Shown here: one piece after another, positions 16,801-25,243 of the stretch
Layout: every line of letters begins with the position of its first letter
How positions within the stretch are numbered: position 1 is the stretch's first letter
Assembly (NCBI RefSeq): GCF_031178445.1
Contig: NZ_JAPSIY010000004.1
Span: 62,001-126,000 of the forward strand
Length of the DNA: 64,000 nt
Direction of reading: 5' to 3'
Source of the DNA: Microbacterium sp.
Lineage (GTDB): Bacteria; Actinomycetota; Actinomycetes; Actinomycetales; Microbacteriaceae
Position numbers and translations under genes: made by a program
The notes under the pieces: generated by a model
Told to the model about the DNA's origin: nothing
Databases searched by the model: none
Seen by the model: only the letters and a program-made list of their open reading frames with translations

Positions 16801-17297
16801 GGTCCTCCGAGTTCGGCGTCGTGCGCGACGCCACGGGCCTGACCACCGAGCACAACGCGCTGCGCTACCAGGCTCTGCCCGTCACTGTGCGATTCGAGGG
16901 CGACCGGGTCGCCGAGCTTCTTCGCGTCGTGGCCGCAGGTCTGCGCGTTCGCGCACGAATCACCGTGAGTGCGGCGGCTGCGCTGCCGGCGAGCATCCTC
17001 ACCTGGCTCGGCACCCACGACGTGGCCGTCACCACCGAGGACGCCCAGACCTGGGCCGCACATGCGCGCCGTCTCGCCGGCACCGGCGGCCGCGTGCGTC
17101 TCATCGGCGCCGAGGTGTCGGAGACCGCGTCGGCGGTGAAGGGCTCCCCGAGCCTCGCGCTGTACGCGAACCCCGTGGTCGCTGCCGGCCGCGTGGAGAT
17201 GCTGACGTTCCTGCGCGAGCAGGCGGTCTCGGTCACCGCCCACCGCTTCGGCACCCCGCACCGCTACGAGATCCCGCTGCTCGACCCGGTGCGCTGA
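13842..17297 (+). CDS. putA: Bifunctional proline dehydrogenase / P5C dehydrogenase
   Basis: A 1151-residue fusion that oxidises proline to P5C (FAD) and then P5C to glutamate (NAD). Residues about 30-430 are the PRODH barrel (VSIKVSSTV, NLDMEEYKDLDLT, LRIGVAGHN). Residues about 500-1000 are the aldehyde dehydrogenase, with TPPWNFPVAIPAG, ETSGKNAI and GHAGQKCSAAS holding the catalytic cysteine. About 130 further residues end the protein. There is no N-terminal ribbon-helix-helix, so it cannot act as its own repressor. The ATG at 13842 is used; the frame continues upstream but without conservation signs. A strong hairpin terminator follows. Confidence 0.93.
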   Translation: MSTTAAAPSAASIPESRAELAALADDAVALVRRWLAESRDIPVDVAAQRLAGVLRDPNGLDFTVGFVDGVVRPEDTRVAARKLRELVPLTPKFLPAPLRGAIALGGAVAPILPGIVVPISRRVLRGMVRHLIVDARDSQLGSAIKRIRSTADVRLNVNLLGEAILGKEEATRRLEGTRRLLRRDDVDYVSIKVSSTVAPHSPWAFDEAVQHAAEALRPLYDIAARSGKFINLDMEEYKDLDLTIAVFTGILDRPEFKSLEAGIVLQAYLPDALSAMIRLQEWAAARVAAGGAPIKVRVVKGANLPMEIVDAESHGWAPATWSTKQESDSSYKAVLDYALRPEHIRNLRIGVAGHNLFDIALAWLLAEQRGVTEGIEFEMLLGMASAQAEVVKRTVGSLLLYTPVVHPDEFDVAIAYLIRRLEEGASHENFMSAVFDLDSDPALFEREKQRFLASVETMPAEVPGPNRVQNRQQPAAPAPRDRFENTPDTDPSLAANRAWGDAIRARMKDSTLGDDTVAANTLDEIAQVEERIAVGVAAGEAWRALGAEGRAEILHRAGDVLEARRAELLEVMGSEAGKVIEQGDPEVSEAIDFAHYYAESAKKLVHVDGAVMQPVGLTVVTPPWNFPVAIPAGSVLSALATGSPVIIKPARQARRSGAVMVEALWEAGVPRDVLQYVQLDGRELGTKLVSDPAVGRVILTGGYETAELFRGFRPDLPLLAETSGKNAIIVTPSADLDLAAKDVAYSAFGHAGQKCSAASLVVLVGSAAKSERFRRQLVDAVRAYEVGDPSDGSNRIGPLIGPAEGKLLSALTELHPGQSWLLQPEKLDDAGQLWSPGIRDGVQRGSEFHRVEYFGPVLGIMTADSLAEAIDIVNDIDYGLTSGIHSLDDDEIQQWLARIEAGNVYVNRGTTGAIVQRQPFGGWKKAAVGAGSKAGGPNYLVGLSEWADAPVSSTTELDELGRSALALADGDDTAWLRGALATDIDAWSSEFGVVRDATGLTTEHNALRYQALPVTVRFEGDRVAELLRVVAAGLRVRARITVSAAAALPASILTWLGTHDVAVTTEDAQTWAAHARRLAGTGGRVRLIGAEVSETASAVKGSPSLALYANPVVAAGRVEMLTFLREQAVSVTAHRFGTPHRYEIPLLDPVR

Positions 17298-17315
17298 GCC
17301 CCTGCCTGAACGCCC

Positions 17316-17350
17316 CGCGCCCCGGCATCCGCTCTGGATGCCGGGGCGCG
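17316..17350. terminator. Bidirectional hairpin terminator putA / PL8 lyase
   Basis: A perfect 15-base stem (17316-17330 with 17336-17350) with a 5-base loop, 18 bases after the putA stop. Nothing else is seen in the remaining gap to the convergent lyase gene at 17434. Confidence 0.85.
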
Positions 17351-17433
17351 ATGCGCTGGGCCGAAGCCGACGTGGATCAGAGGCGCAGGTTCCGGCGTCA
17401 GCGGGGGTGCGTATCCGATCCGCGCAGCGAGGA

Positions 17434-19848
17434 TCAGTTGTGCAGGGAGAACGAGAGCGTGGCGCCGGCGGTGCCGGAAACGTTGATCGTCAGGCGCACG
17501 CCGTCGCCGTGCCGCGCGAGGGCGACCCGGCCGGCATCGGAGCCCTTGACACGCGTCGCGGCCGTGCCGGCGACGTCGACCGTCAACACCGCACCTGCCT
17601 GCGTGGGATCGCTCACAGACATGCGCACCATCCCGGGCGTGATCCTGGCGATCACGCATGCGGCTCGGTCGACGCTGACGGCACCCGCCGTGCCCGCCCT
17701 CCAGAAGGCCGCCGCGGTCACATGCCCGGAGTGCGTGATCGCCTGGGCCCCCTCGTCGTTGCGAAGCACCTCCGCGCGCGGGGAGCGCGAGGCGTCAGCC
17801 GTCGCTGCGGCGTCGGCACCCGGGTGGACGACGTACGCGTAGGTCCCGCCGACGTCCGTGCCCGTGCCGTGCGACAGGCTCAGCGAACCGTAGACCCTGC
17901 GCTGCACCACGTCTGTGCCTGCCACTGCGTTCGTGCTGTTACGGCGCCAGGTGCCCTCACGAGTCGAGACGCCGGCGATGAGCGCTGCGGAATCGTCGAG
18001 GAGGACGTAGCCGCCGACCCCCTCGAGATGCGCCCAGCGCGCCCCTTCGACGGTCCTCTCCGTCGTCACCCCGGCGCCGTCCACGACAAGCCGCCTCGCC
18101 TGCTGGCCGAGGTTGCGATGCTCGATCACCGTGCGCACCTCGCCGTCGCTGCCCGTGGAGATGTCGGCGCCCAGTGCGACGAACGCGTCGGGCAGGGTGA
18201 GCCATGCCTTGCGGGCGACGAGCCCAGTGCCACCCGGCGCGACAAGATGCATCGCGGCGAGCGCGGTGTCCTCGAAGGTCACCCCGCCGGTCCACTCGTT
18301 GCCAGGTGTGCGCTCGCCCCACTCGCCCTCGGGATTGCGGGGCAGAGGTGTGAGATCGACGGTGGTGCCGGGAGGAGCAGCAAGGTCGGACGTCGACCAG
18401 AACTCGTCGTCGAAGTGGTCCTCGTCGCCGCGCAGGTAGAGGTAGGTCATGCCCTGACTGGTCTTCACGCCCTCGAAGTTCTCGGCCTCGGTGCCCTCGT
18501 GCCAGGCGATGCGGTTCGAGCACATCGCGACGCACACCGCCCAAGAACCATCCGCGGAGCGATGCACAAGGCGGTCCATCGCCGGGAAGAAGCGCGGGCC
18601 GGTGGGATCGGTCACGAGCGCCGTATCGGATGCGAGCAGCTCGGTGACCAGTGAGAGCCGCACCACGTTCGTGGTCGAGGTGATGTTCGCCGCAGAGTTC
18701 CCCTCGATCCACTGCCGGCACAGCCCACGCCAGCGTGCAGCCGTCGCGGGATCCGCCGACTGCGCCAGACGGAGTGTGTGCTCGATGAGATCGTTGCCGT
18801 TCGTGATGCTGCGCTCCGCATAGCGGGCGACAGCGCGGCCGCGCACCGCATCCATCATCTGGCCGCGGAACATCAGCGGCGCGAACGACGCCTCGACGAC
18901 CCGGGTGACGTTGGTCCTGCTGGGGTCTGCGACATCGAACGCGGTGCCCGCGAGCAGGGCGAACAGCTTTGCCAGACCGCCGAGCAGCACCAGCCCGTAT
19001 GTGCCGGTGTACCCGATCGTGGAGTGCTGGATGAACGAGCCGTCGCGGAAGAAGCCGTTCCCCTCCGTCACGTACTGCCAGGTGTCGCCGAGTGCGGCCA
19101 CCGCGGCGGTGAGCAGGTCGGGATCGGGCTGCGCGATCGCCCGCACGATGATCGCCTGGCAGATGTCAACGCGGTTCGCGCCGTCGGATTCCTTGGGCCC
19201 GGTCGGATGCTGCTGCATGCGCGGGTCGCGTTCCGGCAGGAAGTGATCGATGGCCGCGCAGTAGGCGTCGATGTCGGCCTGTTCGAGCTCGTCGTGGAGG
19301 ATCGCCATCGTGTTGGCGAGGGGCTGCGCGGCGCCGATGTTCCACGACCACCAGTTGCCCCACCACGAGGTCGCGGTGTTGTAGACGCGCTCGTGCATGT
19401 GCGCGAGGCCGCGCAGCGCGGCATCCCGCACCGCAGAGGAGCCCTGATGCTTCGATCCCGGTGTGGCCCACGAGACGGCCAGCGCCTGAATGCCGACGTA
19501 GTTCATGCGCATCGAGTTCGACTTCGCGATCTCGGTGGCGCCGATCGCCCAGTCCTGATCGGAGAAGAACCGGGTGGCGGTGGGGCTCACCTTGCTGAGC
19601 AGCGCATCGGTGGCCCTGTCCTGGCGCGCGATCGCCGAGGCGAAGGTAGTGGGCGAACCCGAGATGATCGTGCGCCCGGTGAGCGTCTCGACCCATCGGG
19701 CGCGCAGCGCCTCGATCTCGGGGACGTCGACGGCGAACGGTCGGACGGATGCCGTCGCGGCTGCCGGACGGCTCGCATCGGTGAGCAGCGTGGCGGCGGC
19801 GGCCAGACCGCCGAACTGCAGAACGGTGCGTCGAGAGGGGGTGAACAT
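17434..19848 (-). CDS. Tat-exported polysaccharide lyase family 8
   Basis: An 804-residue lyase that cleaves uronic-acid polysaccharides by beta-elimination to unsaturated sugars. A Tat signal (SRRTVLQFGG, then a hydrophobic run and AxA) starts it. The alpha-toroid domain holds the PL8 catalytic set with correct spacing: Asn225 (DGANRVD), His275 (FIQHST), Tyr284 (GTYG) and the RGR near 336-338; N to H is 50 and H to Y is 9 residues, as in Arthrobacter chondroitin AC lyase. Beta-sandwich domains follow. PL8 includes hyaluronate, chondroitin AC and xanthan lyases; nearby sulfatases favour a sulfated glycosaminoglycan. GAAGGAG precedes the start. Divergent from a sulfatase. Confidence 0.9.
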   Translation of the reverse strand: MFTPSRRTVLQFGGLAAAATLLTDASRPAAATASVRPFAVDVPEIEALRARWVETLTGRTIISGSPTTFASAIARQDRATDALLSKVSPTATRFFSDQDWAIGATEIAKSNSMRMNYVGIQALAVSWATPGSKHQGSSAVRDAALRGLAHMHERVYNTATSWWGNWWSWNIGAAQPLANTMAILHDELEQADIDAYCAAIDHFLPERDPRMQQHPTGPKESDGANRVDICQAIIVRAIAQPDPDLLTAAVAALGDTWQYVTEGNGFFRDGSFIQHSTIGYTGTYGLVLLGGLAKLFALLAGTAFDVADPSRTNVTRVVEASFAPLMFRGQMMDAVRGRAVARYAERSITNGNDLIEHTLRLAQSADPATAARWRGLCRQWIEGNSAANITSTTNVVRLSLVTELLASDTALVTDPTGPRFFPAMDRLVHRSADGSWAVCVAMCSNRIAWHEGTEAENFEGVKTSQGMTYLYLRGDEDHFDDEFWSTSDLAAPPGTTVDLTPLPRNPEGEWGERTPGNEWTGGVTFEDTALAAMHLVAPGGTGLVARKAWLTLPDAFVALGADISTGSDGEVRTVIEHRNLGQQARRLVVDGAGVTTERTVEGARWAHLEGVGGYVLLDDSAALIAGVSTREGTWRRNSTNAVAGTDVVQRRVYGSLSLSHGTGTDVGGTYAYVVHPGADAAATADASRSPRAEVLRNDEGAQAITHSGHVTAAAFWRAGTAGAVSVDRAACVIARITPGMVRMSVSDPTQAGAVLTVDVAGTAATRVKGSDAGRVALARHGDGVRLTINVSGTAGATLSFSLHN

Positions 19849-19887
19849 GCGAACTCCTTCGGTCGTTGGCAGCGACGCTAGGAGCGA

Positions 19888-19923
19888 TGAAGATGAGGAA
19901 TCAATGTTGATTCCTCATCTTCA
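19888..19923. promoter_or_regulatory. 36-base inverted repeat, likely operator
   Basis: Two perfect 17-base arms (19888-19904 and 19907-19923) are separated by two bases. The core reads AGGAATCA-N4-TGATTCCT. It is AT-rich compared with its surroundings and sits between the divergent lyase (start 19848) and sulfatase (start about 19980), 40 and 56 bases from each. An operator for a dimeric or tetrameric regulator is most likely; a terminator is unlikely because both genes read away from it. Confidence 0.7.
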
Positions 19924-19979
19924 CGGCGCCTTGAATGAGCGGGTGCTCGCACTCGCGGGCGTGAAGGGAGCCCATGGCG

Positions 19980-21389
19980 ATGCGACCGAACATCCTCGTG
20001 GTGATGGCCGATCAGTTCCGCGCCTCGGCGCTCGGCGTCCTGGGTGAGGATCCGGTGCACACCCCGAATCTCGATCGTCTGGCGAGGGAGGGGTGCCTCG
20101 CCACGCAGGCGGTCAGTTCGTACCCCGTGTGCAGCCCGCACAGGGCCATGTTCCTGACCGGCATGCGGCCCGAGGTCAACGGCGTCACGCTGAACGTGCA
20201 CTCCGAGTCGGCGCTCGACGGAGTGGGCCTGCGCGACGGGCTGCCCACCTGGGCGAGCCTTCTGCGCGACCGGGGCTACCGCACCGGATACATCGGCAAA
20301 TGGCATCTCGAACCGCCCGTCGCGGAGGACGAACTGCACGGCGAAGGGCGCAGGGACGACGGCAAGGTGTGGGATGCCTGGTCCCCGCCGGCACGCCGGT
20401 TCGGATTCGACTTCTGGTACTCCTACGGCGCCACCGACCGTCACCTCGCGCCGCACTACTGGACGACCGACGCCGAACGACACGAGCGCGTCGAGGTGGA
20501 CCGCTGGTCGGCCGAGCATGAGACCGATGTCGCGATCGCGTATCTGGCCGACCTCGACGATGCCGCGCCCTTCGCGCTGATGGTCTCGCTCAACCCACCG
20601 CATCAGCCGTTCGATCAGGTGCCCGACCGCTACCGCGCGCCGTACGCCGATCTCGACGAGCGGACATTGCTCAACCGCCCCAACGTGGCGCACGGTACGC
20701 CCGTCGCGGAGGAGGCCGCCGCGATCGCCCGTGACTACTTCGCCGCGGTCACCGGCGTCGACGAGCAGGTAGGCCGCCTCGCCGAGGCGGTCGCGCGCCG
20801 CGAAGGGTCGCGCCCCACCGTCACCCTCTTCACCTCGGATCATGGGATGCAGCTCGGCAGTCATGGGCTGCTGTACAAGAACGTCGCCTACGAGGAGTCG
20901 GTGCGCCTGCCTCTCATCGTCCATGCGCCGGGGATGGTTCCGGCGGGAGAGACCGGGCTGATCATCGACTCCCTGGACTTCGCGCCCACCATCCTCGGCC
21001 TCGCAGGCATACCCGCCGACGACCCGCGGATGGTCGGGCGGGATCGCTCCGCGGTGCTTCTCGAGGCGGAGTCGTCAGCCGCCGGCGCAGATGACAGCGA
21101 GGCCGCACTGTATCTGCGGCACGCGTCGCGCGCGGACCCGGCCAGCGGGCGGGGCCTGCGAACTCGGACTGCCAAGGTCATCGCGACGTGGCATCCCGAA
21201 ACCGGGCTGGATGTGCAGTTCTTCGACCTCGTGAGCGACCCCTTCGAACTCGACAGCCGGCCGTCCTGCGCGGACGCGGCTGCGCTCGCCGGCGAACTGC
21301 TGCGGGTGCTCGACGCGACCGACGACCCGTGGGCGGGCCGCAGCGCGCTCACCGCGGCCTACCCGGCAGGGGCTCGCGTCACGGGCTGA
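19980..21389 (+). CDS. Sulfatase (S1 type), first of three
   Basis: A 469-residue type I sulfatase that hydrolyses sulfate esters. It opens directly with the metal-binding strand (RPNILVVMADQ) and has the formylglycine motif CSPHR (Cys51) followed by AMFLTG; GKWHLEPP and TSDHGMQLGSHG give further metal and sulfate ligands. There is no signal peptide, so it should act in the cytoplasm and needs a formylglycine-generating enzyme from elsewhere. AAGGGAG (19964-19970) suits the ATG at 19980 best; ATG 19974 would add two residues. It diverges from the PL8 lyase, and its end overlaps the next sulfatase convergently by 11 bases. Confidence 0.88.
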   Translation: MRPNILVVMADQFRASALGVLGEDPVHTPNLDRLAREGCLATQAVSSYPVCSPHRAMFLTGMRPEVNGVTLNVHSESALDGVGLRDGLPTWASLLRDRGYRTGYIGKWHLEPPVAEDELHGEGRRDDGKVWDAWSPPARRFGFDFWYSYGATDRHLAPHYWTTDAERHERVEVDRWSAEHETDVAIAYLADLDDAAPFALMVSLNPPHQPFDQVPDRYRAPYADLDERTLLNRPNVAHGTPVAEEAAAIARDYFAAVTGVDEQVGRLAEAVARREGSRPTVTLFTSDHGMQLGSHGLLYKNVAYEESVRLPLIVHAPGMVPAGETGLIIDSLDFAPTILGLAGIPADDPRMVGRDRSAVLLEAESSAAGADDSEAALYLRHASRADPASGRGLRTRTAKVIATWHPETGLDVQFFDLVSDPFELDSRPSCADAAALAGELLRVLDATDDPWAGRSALTAAYPAGARVTG

Positions 21390-22806
21390 TCGAAGGGTCC
21401 GGCGGAAGCCCGACCTCCGCACGCCAGCGCACGTGCGCCCGCTCCAGCTCCTGCACGAGCTGCGGTCGTCGGGCGGCGAGGTTGTCGCGCTCACCGGGGT
21501 CGCCGGCGAGGTCGGTGAGGATGAGCCCGTCTCCGGTCTCCGTGTGCTCGATCTCGCGCACGTGGGCCGCTGTCGGGTCGTTCCCCGAGACGGACAGCAG
21601 CTTCCACCGGCCACGGCGCACCGCCCACTGCCAGCCGCAGTCCCAGTGCAGCTCGCGGTCCGGCGCCGACACACCAGCGGCACGCGCAGAGACGCCCGCG
21701 GCGCGCCCCGCGTCGGTTAGCACGGGCCGCAGGTCCTTCCCGTCGTCGTCATCCGACCCAGGCACGCCGGCCGCGGCAGCGAACGTGGCGGCAAGATCCA
21801 GCGCGCTGACCGGTGTGCTCACCATGCAGCCGGCTTCGGCGACGCCGGGCCAGCGCACCAGGAACGGCACCCGGATGCCGCCTTCCCAGAGCGTGTACTT
21901 CGTGCCGCGCAGCCCGCCGTTGTCGCCGTAGTTGCACTGCGATCCGCCGTTGTCGGTGAGATAGACGACGATCGTGTCGGAGGCTGCGCCCTGCGCCTCC
22001 AGCGCATCGAGAAGACGGCCGATCGCCCGATCCATGAGTTCGAGCTGCGCGAGGTAGAACGCGCGCCCGTTCGGCAGGTTCGGGCTGATCGCACCGTCGT
22101 ACCAGTCCAGGTACTCAGCGGCACCCGGGTGCCAGTCGGCGTGACCCGCGAGCCCGCGAGCCTCGAGCTCGTCCTCGGGCAGTTGCCAGCAGAAGTTGTG
22201 CACGGCGTTGAAGGCGACCATCGCGAAGAACGGCGCCTCTCCGGCCTGGCGGCCGATGAACTCGATGGCCCGATCGGCGATCTCGTCGGTGGTGAAGCCG
22301 TCGAACTCGGCAGGCTCCTCGCCCGACCAGAAGGGCTGCACCCCCAACGGGTGGGCAGCCTCGCCATATTCGGCGACCGCCACGTCGGAGTGGTGCAGGT
22401 AGTGCAATCGGCCCATCGACTGCCCGGCCAGACCGTAGAACGACTCGTCGAAGCCGTGGTGAGGAGGTGCGCCCCTGTCGGCTACGGTCTCGTCGCCATA
22501 GTGCACCTTGCCGAAGTAGCCGGTCGTGTACCCGGCATCGCGCAGCCGCTCGGCGATGGTGGGGGCGGTGCCGATGTCGGCGGAATCGAACCACAGGCCT
22601 CCCCAGCGCTGCTGGTAACGGCCGGTGATGATCGCGGCTCGCGAGGGCGAGCAGATCGGGGCCGAGACGTAGGCGTCGGTGCAGGTTGCCCCCTCGGCCG
22701 CCAGGCGGTCGAGCACCGGCGTGTGCACGCCGGGGGTGCCGAGGGCGGAGCGGTCGGCGTGGCCGTGATCGTCGGAGACGATCAGCAGGATGTTCGGCCG
22801 GCTCAT
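21379..22806 (-). CDS. Sulfatase (S1 type), second of three
   Basis: A 475-residue sulfatase. Metal strand RPNILLIVSDDHGHAD at the N-terminus, formylglycine motif ICSPSRAAIITG (Cys52), GYFGKVHYG, and the late YLTDNGG block. No signal peptide is present. The start at 22806 makes an ATGA overlap with the upstream sulfatase stop; an ATG at 22821 would reach back into that gene. It is the last gene of the minus-strand run Gfo/Idh - sulfatase - sulfatase. Its positional specificity (for example 4-O, 6-O or 2-O) cannot be read from motifs alone. Confidence 0.88.
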   Translation of the reverse strand: MSRPNILLIVSDDHGHADRSALGTPGVHTPVLDRLAAEGATCTDAYVSAPICSPSRAAIITGRYQQRWGGLWFDSADIGTAPTIAERLRDAGYTTGYFGKVHYGDETVADRGAPPHHGFDESFYGLAGQSMGRLHYLHHSDVAVAEYGEAAHPLGVQPFWSGEEPAEFDGFTTDEIADRAIEFIGRQAGEAPFFAMVAFNAVHNFCWQLPEDELEARGLAGHADWHPGAAEYLDWYDGAISPNLPNGRAFYLAQLELMDRAIGRLLDALEAQGAASDTIVVYLTDNGGSQCNYGDNGGLRGTKYTLWEGGIRVPFLVRWPGVAEAGCMVSTPVSALDLAATFAAAAGVPGSDDDDGKDLRPVLTDAGRAAGVSARAAGVSAPDRELHWDCGWQWAVRRGRWKLLSVSGNDPTAAHVREIEHTETGDGLILTDLAGDPGERDNLAARRPQLVQELERAHVRWRAEVGLPPDPSISP

Positions 22807-24221
22807 CGGGCACCGTCCCAAGCCGGCAGGGCGAACGCGCCGAGCGGGTCATCGTCCAGCGGCCGAATCTGACCGGCGCCGAACACCGGCAGCGACTGTC
22901 CGTCGGCGTCCGCGACACTATACGCCGCGAACCAGTCCCGTAGCATGCGCCGCATCCGCGCGATCTCGTCGGCCCGCGCGGGGTCGTCGACCAGGTTGTC
23001 GCGCTCGCGTGGATCGGTCGTCAGGTCGTAGAGCTCGTGCGGACCATAGGGATGCCGGTGCACGTACTTGCGGTCGCCGGTGCGGATCATCCGCACCGGG
23101 CCGTACTCGCTGTGCACGACCACCGGCCGTTCGGCTTCGTCCGTGTCTTCGCCGCGCAGCATCCCGGCGAAGCTGCGGCCGGGCCCGGACTCGAACGGCC
23201 CCGCATCCAGGCCCAGCAGGTCGAGAAGTGTGGCGGGCAGGTCATAGGCGCTCAGCAGCCGGTCGCTGACCGCGCCCTGCGGCAGCATGCCCGGTGCCGA
23301 GATGATGAACGGCACCATGACCGACTCGTCGTACATGTTCATCGGGAAGGTGCCGTTGCCCTTTCCCCAGAATCCGTGCTGCCCGCAGCTGAACCCGTTG
23401 TCGCTGAGGAACACGACGACCGTGTCGTCCTCGATTCCGTGCGCGCGCAGCCGTTCGAGGATGCGCCCGATCGCGGCGTCCATCGCCGTCACGGCGGCGA
23501 AGTACCCGATCAGCGCCTCGCGGGTGTCGACCTCACCGCCGATCGGGGCGCCGTGCAGTGTCTGCAGCCAGGGGTGTGGCTGCTCCTGGGGGCAGGTCTC
23601 GAACGCGCAGTCGCGGTACACGTCGGTGTATTCGTCGGGATGCTGTCCGGCGAAAGGCTTGTGGGGCGCGGTGAAGTTCACCGCCAGGAAGAAGGGGGTG
23701 TCATGCTCCTGCTCGGCGTCGATGAAGGCCGCGGCGTCGTCGGCGATGACATCGGTGAGGTAGCCGGTGACGTGCTCCGGAACGCCATCGCGATACATCA
23801 CCGCGCGGTGATACGGACTGCCCCCGCCCTCAAGCGCGTACCAGTGCACGAAGCCGCGGCGGGGGACGTCGCTCGCGCCCAGGTGCCACTTGCCCGACAG
23901 TCCCAGCCGGTAGCCGGCGTCCGCGAGCGCATCCGTGAGGGTGGGAAGACCCTGCAGGTGGTCGCGACTCGTGGGGCCGGCGTGCGCGCCGTCGAGGTAG
24001 TCGTGCACGCCGTGCGCCGACGGTATCCGGCCGGTGAGCAGCGATGCCCTCGCCGGCGAGCACACGGGTGAGGCGCAGAAGAAGCGCTCGAGGCGCACTC
24101 CACGCCGCGCAAGGTCATCGAGCACGGGGGTGCGTATCTCGTGGTTGCCGGCAGCGCCGAGTGCCCACGGTCCCTGGTCGTCGCTGACGATCACGACCAG
24201 GTTCGGAGGAGAGGCGGTCAT
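22803..24221 (-). CDS. Sulfatase (S1 type), third of three
   Basis: A 472-residue sulfatase. PPNLVVIVSDDQGPWALG starts the metal site; VCSPARASLLTG carries the formylglycine cysteine (Cys54); GKWHLGASD and FLSDNGFSCGQHG follow. It lacks a signal peptide. Both ends are coupled by ATGA overlaps, to the oxidoreductase upstream and the second sulfatase downstream. Low mutual similarity outside the motifs suggests the three enzymes act on different sulfate positions, but this is inference. The same frame stays open upstream into the next gene; that part is not coding. Confidence 0.88.
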   Translation of the reverse strand: MTASPPNLVVIVSDDQGPWALGAAGNHEIRTPVLDDLARRGVRLERFFCASPVCSPARASLLTGRIPSAHGVHDYLDGAHAGPTSRDHLQGLPTLTDALADAGYRLGLSGKWHLGASDVPRRGFVHWYALEGGGSPYHRAVMYRDGVPEHVTGYLTDVIADDAAAFIDAEQEHDTPFFLAVNFTAPHKPFAGQHPDEYTDVYRDCAFETCPQEQPHPWLQTLHGAPIGGEVDTREALIGYFAAVTAMDAAIGRILERLRAHGIEDDTVVVFLSDNGFSCGQHGFWGKGNGTFPMNMYDESVMVPFIISAPGMLPQGAVSDRLLSAYDLPATLLDLLGLDAGPFESGPGRSFAGMLRGEDTDEAERPVVVHSEYGPVRMIRTGDRKYVHRHPYGPHELYDLTTDPRERDNLVDDPARADEIARMRRMLRDWFAAYSVADADGQSLPVFGAGQIRPLDDDPLGAFALPAWDGAR

Positions 24222-25210
24222 ACGACGGCATCCACTCGGTCGAACGACACCGCGGCTCGCTCGTGCGCGGAGCGATACGCGGCGAGCACCACCTCGACCA
24301 CGTGGCGCGCGTGCGCGAGCGGCACGGCGGGTTCGGCTCCGCCGACGACCGCGGCGAAGTCGGCGAGCTGTGCGGTGAACGCCCGCTGGATATCGTCGTC
24401 GTCGGCGGTGTGTACCTCGCGAGTACGCCCGTCGACGTGCACGGTGGCACCGCGACGCGGATCGAGCTCTATGACGCCGCCGTCGCATACGAGCGTCATG
24501 CTGTCCCCGCGAGTCGCCGGGTCGCTGATCACCGCGATCGTGACGCCGACGCCGTTGTCGAGCCGTACCAGCATCCCGCCGTCGGTCTCGACCGGCGATC
24601 CGAAGCGGTTCACCGCGCTGGCGAGCACCTCGATTGCGCGCCCTCCGCCCAGCCAGAGCGAGCGGTCGAGGCAGTGACCGCCGATGTTCATCAGCGCTCC
24701 GCCGCCGGCGACCGCGGGGGAGAAGAACCAGTCCGAGCGCGTACCCGGCCGATAGTCGGTGCTGCGGTTGTCGCGGATCATTCGGACGGCCCCGAGCTCG
24801 CCCGAATCGATGATCCGGCGGGCGGCGAGCTTGTCGGGCATGAAGTGCTGGATGTGACCCACCGTGAGGGACACGCCGGCTTCTGCGCAGGCTTCGACGA
24901 GCCGATCGCAGTCCTCCAGGGTCGTGGCCATCGGCTTCTCGACCATCACGTGCACGCCGGCAGCCGCGGCGTCCAGGGTCATCGGCAGATGCAGGGCGTG
25001 CGGCGTGTTCACGATCACCGCGTCGACGACGCCGGCGTCGAGCATTGCGCGGTGGTCGGTGAAGATCGCTGCCGAACGGCCGGACACCGCTCGCCGTGCC
25101 GCCTTCTCGTCGATGTCGCAGACCGCGACCATCTCCAACCCGTCCAGCACGGTCGCTGCCGTGATGTGGAACGGTGCGACCGCTCCTGCTCCGATCAACC
25201 CGATGCGCAC
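24218..25210 (-). CDS. Gfo/Idh/MocA family oxidoreductase
   Basis: A 330-residue NAD(P)-dependent oxidoreductase. The Rossmann start is MRIGLIGAGAVAPFH, followed by the EKP motif (VMVEKPMATT, near residue 95) and a GGHCLDRSLWL block with a probable catalytic histidine. Members oxidise or epimerise sugars, inositols and amino sugars, and a few act as glycosidases (GH109). It is first in the operon with two sulfatases, so a sugar released from the sulfated polymer is the likely substrate. It follows the regulator gene by 33 bases in the same direction. Confidence 0.85.
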   Translation of the reverse strand: MRIGLIGAGAVAPFHITAATVLDGLEMVAVCDIDEKAARRAVSGRSAAIFTDHRAMLDAGVVDAVIVNTPHALHLPMTLDAAAAGVHVMVEKPMATTLEDCDRLVEACAEAGVSLTVGHIQHFMPDKLAARRIIDSGELGAVRMIRDNRSTDYRPGTRSDWFFSPAVAGGGALMNIGGHCLDRSLWLGGGRAIEVLASAVNRFGSPVETDGGMLVRLDNGVGVTIAVISDPATRGDSMTLVCDGGVIELDPRRGATVHVDGRTREVHTADDDDIQRAFTAQLADFAAVVGGAEPAVPLAHARHVVEVVLAAYRSAHERAAVSFDRVDAVV

Positions 25211-25243
25211 GTCTTCTCCTCGTCGGCCTTGGTCCGCTGTTCG

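Noticed and set aside
15201..17261. A 686-codon minus-strand frame inside putA
   Set aside because: Composition is Arg/Gly/Asp-rich with no domain; putA on the plus strand carries intact catalytic motifs across the whole span.
17434..19848. Assigning the PL8 enzyme as xanthan lyase or hyaluronate lyase specifically
   Set aside because: Catalytic motifs are shared by all PL8 activities. Neighbouring sulfatases favour a sulfated polymer but do not prove it.
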